Shown piece after piece: positions 7,463 to 9,010 of a DNA stretch of 9,010 bases (position 1 is the first letter of the stretch; each line of letters begins with the position of its first letter). The DNA is from Acidobacteriota bacterium (GTDB lineage Bacteria; Acidobacteriota; Blastocatellia; RBC074): positions 1 through 9,010 of the forward strand of contig JABFSD010000066.1 in assembly GCA_013140935.1 (NCBI GenBank), read 5' to 3'. Below the pieces are notes generated by a model that saw only the letters and a list, made by a program, of their open reading frames with translations, ran no database searches and had not been told where the DNA came from. The position numbers were made by a program, and so were the translations under genes.

Positions 7463-8569
7463 TTATGCTTTGCTGAAAAGCGACAGGTATTGTTCAGCCG
7501 TCGCCGGAGCCGTGCGCGCGAGTGCGAGATTTTCTTCGACGTGCGCGACGTTGCTCATGCCTACGAGCGCGGTCGTCACGCCGGGCGTTGAGCGTACGAA
7601 TTGCAACGCGCGTTGTGCATCCGTCGCCAAGCCGGGAAAGGCTTCGGCGACGACGGGCGGCAAGCCGGCGGTGAGTTGCGCTTGCATCAACGAACCGCTG
7701 GTCATCACGGTTACGCCCAATGCGGCGGAGGCTTCGAGCAGGGTAACTTGCTGACCGTTGAGCGATTGGTTGGCGTGGGTGAAGGCTTCGGTCATCGCCA
7801 GATTGATCGGCAGTTGAATGACGCGGCAATGATGCGCTTCGCCCGCGATGTCACGTGCGGTTTGCACGACGCGTTCAAGCGAAAGATGCTCGTGACTATT
7901 GGTCGGCACGCGATAACCGTTCCACGTAGCCGTGCCGTAAAAAGCGATCTTGCCGGACGCAACGGCGGATTCGAGAAATTCAAAAGCCGTGCGCAAGCGT
8001 TGATAAAATTCGTCGTGCTCGACGGCGGCGAACTGGCTTTCGGGGTTGTGCAGGTAATAAACGTCTACGGCGTCGAGTTGCAGGTTGCGCAGTGATTGAT
8101 TGAGTTGATGCGATAGATAGCGCGGCGTCATGCAATGCTGGCCGTTTACGAAATCTTCCGGCGCGGCTATGCCAGTGTTGATGAAAGTGTCGTTGAGATA
8201 TTGCTGAAACTCGGCTTGACTGCGCGGCATTGCGCCGTCAAACGGTACGAAACCGCCTTTGGTCGTGACGACGAATTCATCGCGTGGCACGTCAGGCAAT
8301 TCTTTTAACGCCGCGCCGATGCTGCGTTCGCTGCGTTGAAAGCGATAGTTGGCGGCGGTGTCAATGACGTTGCAACCCAACGCGAGCGCACGTTTGACCG
8401 ATGCTTGATAGGCAGCATCAGTCGTCGCGTCAGGCTGTCCCAGATAAGTGCCCAAGCCCAGCGAAGACATCCACAGCCTTTGCGCGGCGCGAAAATGTTC
8501 GGCTGATAGTGAAGCGGCGAAGCGTTGGCGATAGCGGTCAGTGCCTGACGGCGTGGCGAATAAAGACAT
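7463..8569 (-). CDS. Aldo/keto reductase family oxidoreductase
   Basis: 368 residues, a little longer than the usual 300-350 because of an N-terminal stretch of about 35 residues before the first barrel strand. The family reduces aldehydes or ketones with NAD(P)H in a TIM barrel in the cytoplasm. The catalytic tetrad is visible: Asp70 (NVIDTAANY), Tyr75 in the same motif, Lys104 (VVTTKGGF) and His174 (VYYLHNPES). The C-terminal cofactor-loop region around 325-350 (VRSTPGVTTALVGMSN, then HVEENL) matches the family's dinucleotide-phosphate contact zone. The start at 8567-8569 is supported by GGAG six bases upstream on the minus strand (8576-8579). It is the first gene of a probable two-gene unit with the dienelactone-hydrolase-like gene and is divergent from the phosphatase at 8675. 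The substrate cannot be assigned from sequence. Confidence 0.94.
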   Translation of the reverse strand: MSLFATPSGTDRYRQRFAASLSAEHFRAAQRLWMSSLGLGTYLGQPDATTDAAYQASVKRALALGCNVIDTAANYRFQRSERSIGAALKELPDVPRDEFVVTTKGGFVPFDGAMPRSQAEFQQYLNDTFINTGIAAPEDFVNGQHCMTPRYLSHQLNQSLRNLQLDAVDVYYLHNPESQFAAVEHDEFYQRLRTAFEFLESAVASGKIAFYGTATWNGYRVPTNSHEHLSLERVVQTARDIAGEAHHCRVIQLPINLAMTEAFTHANQSLNGQQVTLLEASAALGVTVMTSGSLMQAQLTAGLPPVVAEAFPGLATDAQRALQFVRSTPGVTTALVGMSNVAHVEENLALARTAPATAEQYLSLFSKA

Positions 8570-8674
8570 AAGTTTCTCCGATGTTTTGATGAAAGTGCCG
8601 CGCTCGCTAAAACGCGCAGCCGTTGTTAGAGTGTAAGCTACCCTCGCAAACGATTACCAAGAAGTCGAACACGC
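8570..8674. promoter_or_regulatory. Divergent intergenic spacer, presumed to hold two promoters
   Basis: 105 bases separate the start of the aldo/keto reductase (minus) from the start of the phosphatase (plus), so promoters for both are expected here. I could not pick out a convincing -35/-10 pair or an operator in either direction. The only clear signal is the GGAG of the reductase at 8576-8579. The phosphatase start has only a weak purine run (AAGAAG near 8659-8664). Confidence 0.4.
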
Positions 8675-9010
8675 ATGGAAAAAGAACTTGAAGTCACACG
8701 ACAACTCGCGCGCGAAGCCGGAAAAATCCTGATGGATTATTACCGCAACGGCGCGCAGGTGGAGTGGAAGGGCTACGACGATCCCGTCACCGCTGCCGAC
8801 AAGGCCGCGAATGAAATGCTCGTGCGCGAATTGCAAAAGGCGTTTCCGCAAGACGCCATCCTGTCGGAAGAAGCGCCTGACGACACGGCGCGGCTAACCA
8901 ATCAACGTGTATGGATGGTTGATCCGATGGACGGTACGAAACAGTTCATCGAAAGGCTGGATGAATTCGCCGTGATGATCGGTCTTGCTGTTGAAGGCGA
9001 GCCGCGCGTC
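8675..9010 (+). CDS. Inositol monophosphatase / CysQ-like phosphatase (3' partial)
   Basis: 112 residues are visible before the window ends; the family is usually about 250-270 residues, so somewhat less than half is here. These are Mg-dependent, Li-sensitive phosphatases acting on inositol phosphates, 3'(2')-phosphoadenosine nucleotides or sugar phosphates. Visible motifs: DPVTAADK at 36-43, the metal-ligand pair LSEE at 63-66, and WMVDPMDGT at 80-88, the family's WxVDPxDGT signature with Asp83 and Asp86 as metal ligands, followed by KQFI. The Lys-Gln-Phe after the signature fits the CysQ or histidinol-phosphatase-like branches as well as inositol monophosphatase, and the substrate-specific C-terminal half is missing, so I give no gene symbol. 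No in-frame start lies just upstream of the ATG at 8675. No signal peptide; cytoplasmic. Confidence 0.93.
   Translation, partial: MEKELEVTRQLAREAGKILMDYYRNGAQVEWKGYDDPVTAADKAANEMLVRELQKAFPQDAILSEEAPDDTARLTNQRVWMVDPMDGTKQFIERLDEFAVMIGLAVEGEPRV

Noticed and set aside
7463..8095. Plus-strand reading frames beneath the aldo/keto reductase
   Set aside because: The minus strand encodes a complete catalytic tetrad there, while the plus-strand translations show no family motif or ribosome-binding site.
8580..8674. Specific -35/-10 promoter in the divergent spacer
   Set aside because: Candidates such as TAAGCT near 8633 lack a -35 partner at proper spacing, so I only annotate the region as a whole.
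1..9010. CRISPR array, tRNA, rRNA or transposase gene
   Set aside because: No regularly spaced direct repeats, no tRNA-like cloverleaf and no transposase motifs were seen on either strand.

Overview
The window looks like a chromosomal segment of an Acidobacteriota member, plausibly of the Blastocatellia type. This is inferred from style, not from a database match. The first gene is a large Oar-like TonB-dependent receptor of the kind those genomes carry in many copies. The next genes are exported proteins of families that I associate with Acidobacteriota. Base composition is moderate, about 55% G+C in the coding sequence I counted by hand. Perfect intergenic hairpins sit between genes.

Plus-strand block (1-6694): four consecutive genes, all for exported proteins. 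(1) The receptor is cut by the left edge of the window; its frame is open from base 2 to the stop at 3154. (2) A 342-residue secreted protein of unknown function has motifs that resemble the active-site layout of protein-kinase-like folds. (3) A secreted or lipid-anchored YdjC/ChbG-type carbohydrate deacetylase is interrupted by an in-frame TAG at 5190-5192; the rest of the family C-terminus follows in the same frame to a TGA at 5301-5303. (4) A 454-residue secreted protein carries a central block resembling the VPS62-like family. A 19-bp perfect hairpin (3154-3194) lies between genes 1 and 2, starting on the last base of the receptor stop codon. A composite hairpin with perfect 30-bp arms (4263-4345) lies between genes 2 and 3 and leaves the deacetylase without a visible Shine-Dalgarno sequence.

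Minus-strand block (8569-6701): an aldo/keto reductase followed 21 bases later by a dienelactone-hydrolase-family protein, probably one transcription unit. It converges on the plus-strand block with only six bases between the two stop codons.

Right edge: an inositol-monophosphatase/CysQ-like phosphatase begins at 8675 on the plus strand, divergent from the reductase across a 105-base spacer, and runs off the window.

I see no mobile-element genes, CRISPR array, rRNA or tRNA. No complete unknown system is evident. The points most worth following are the broken or readthrough deacetylase, the two hairpin elements, and the kinase-like secreted protein.
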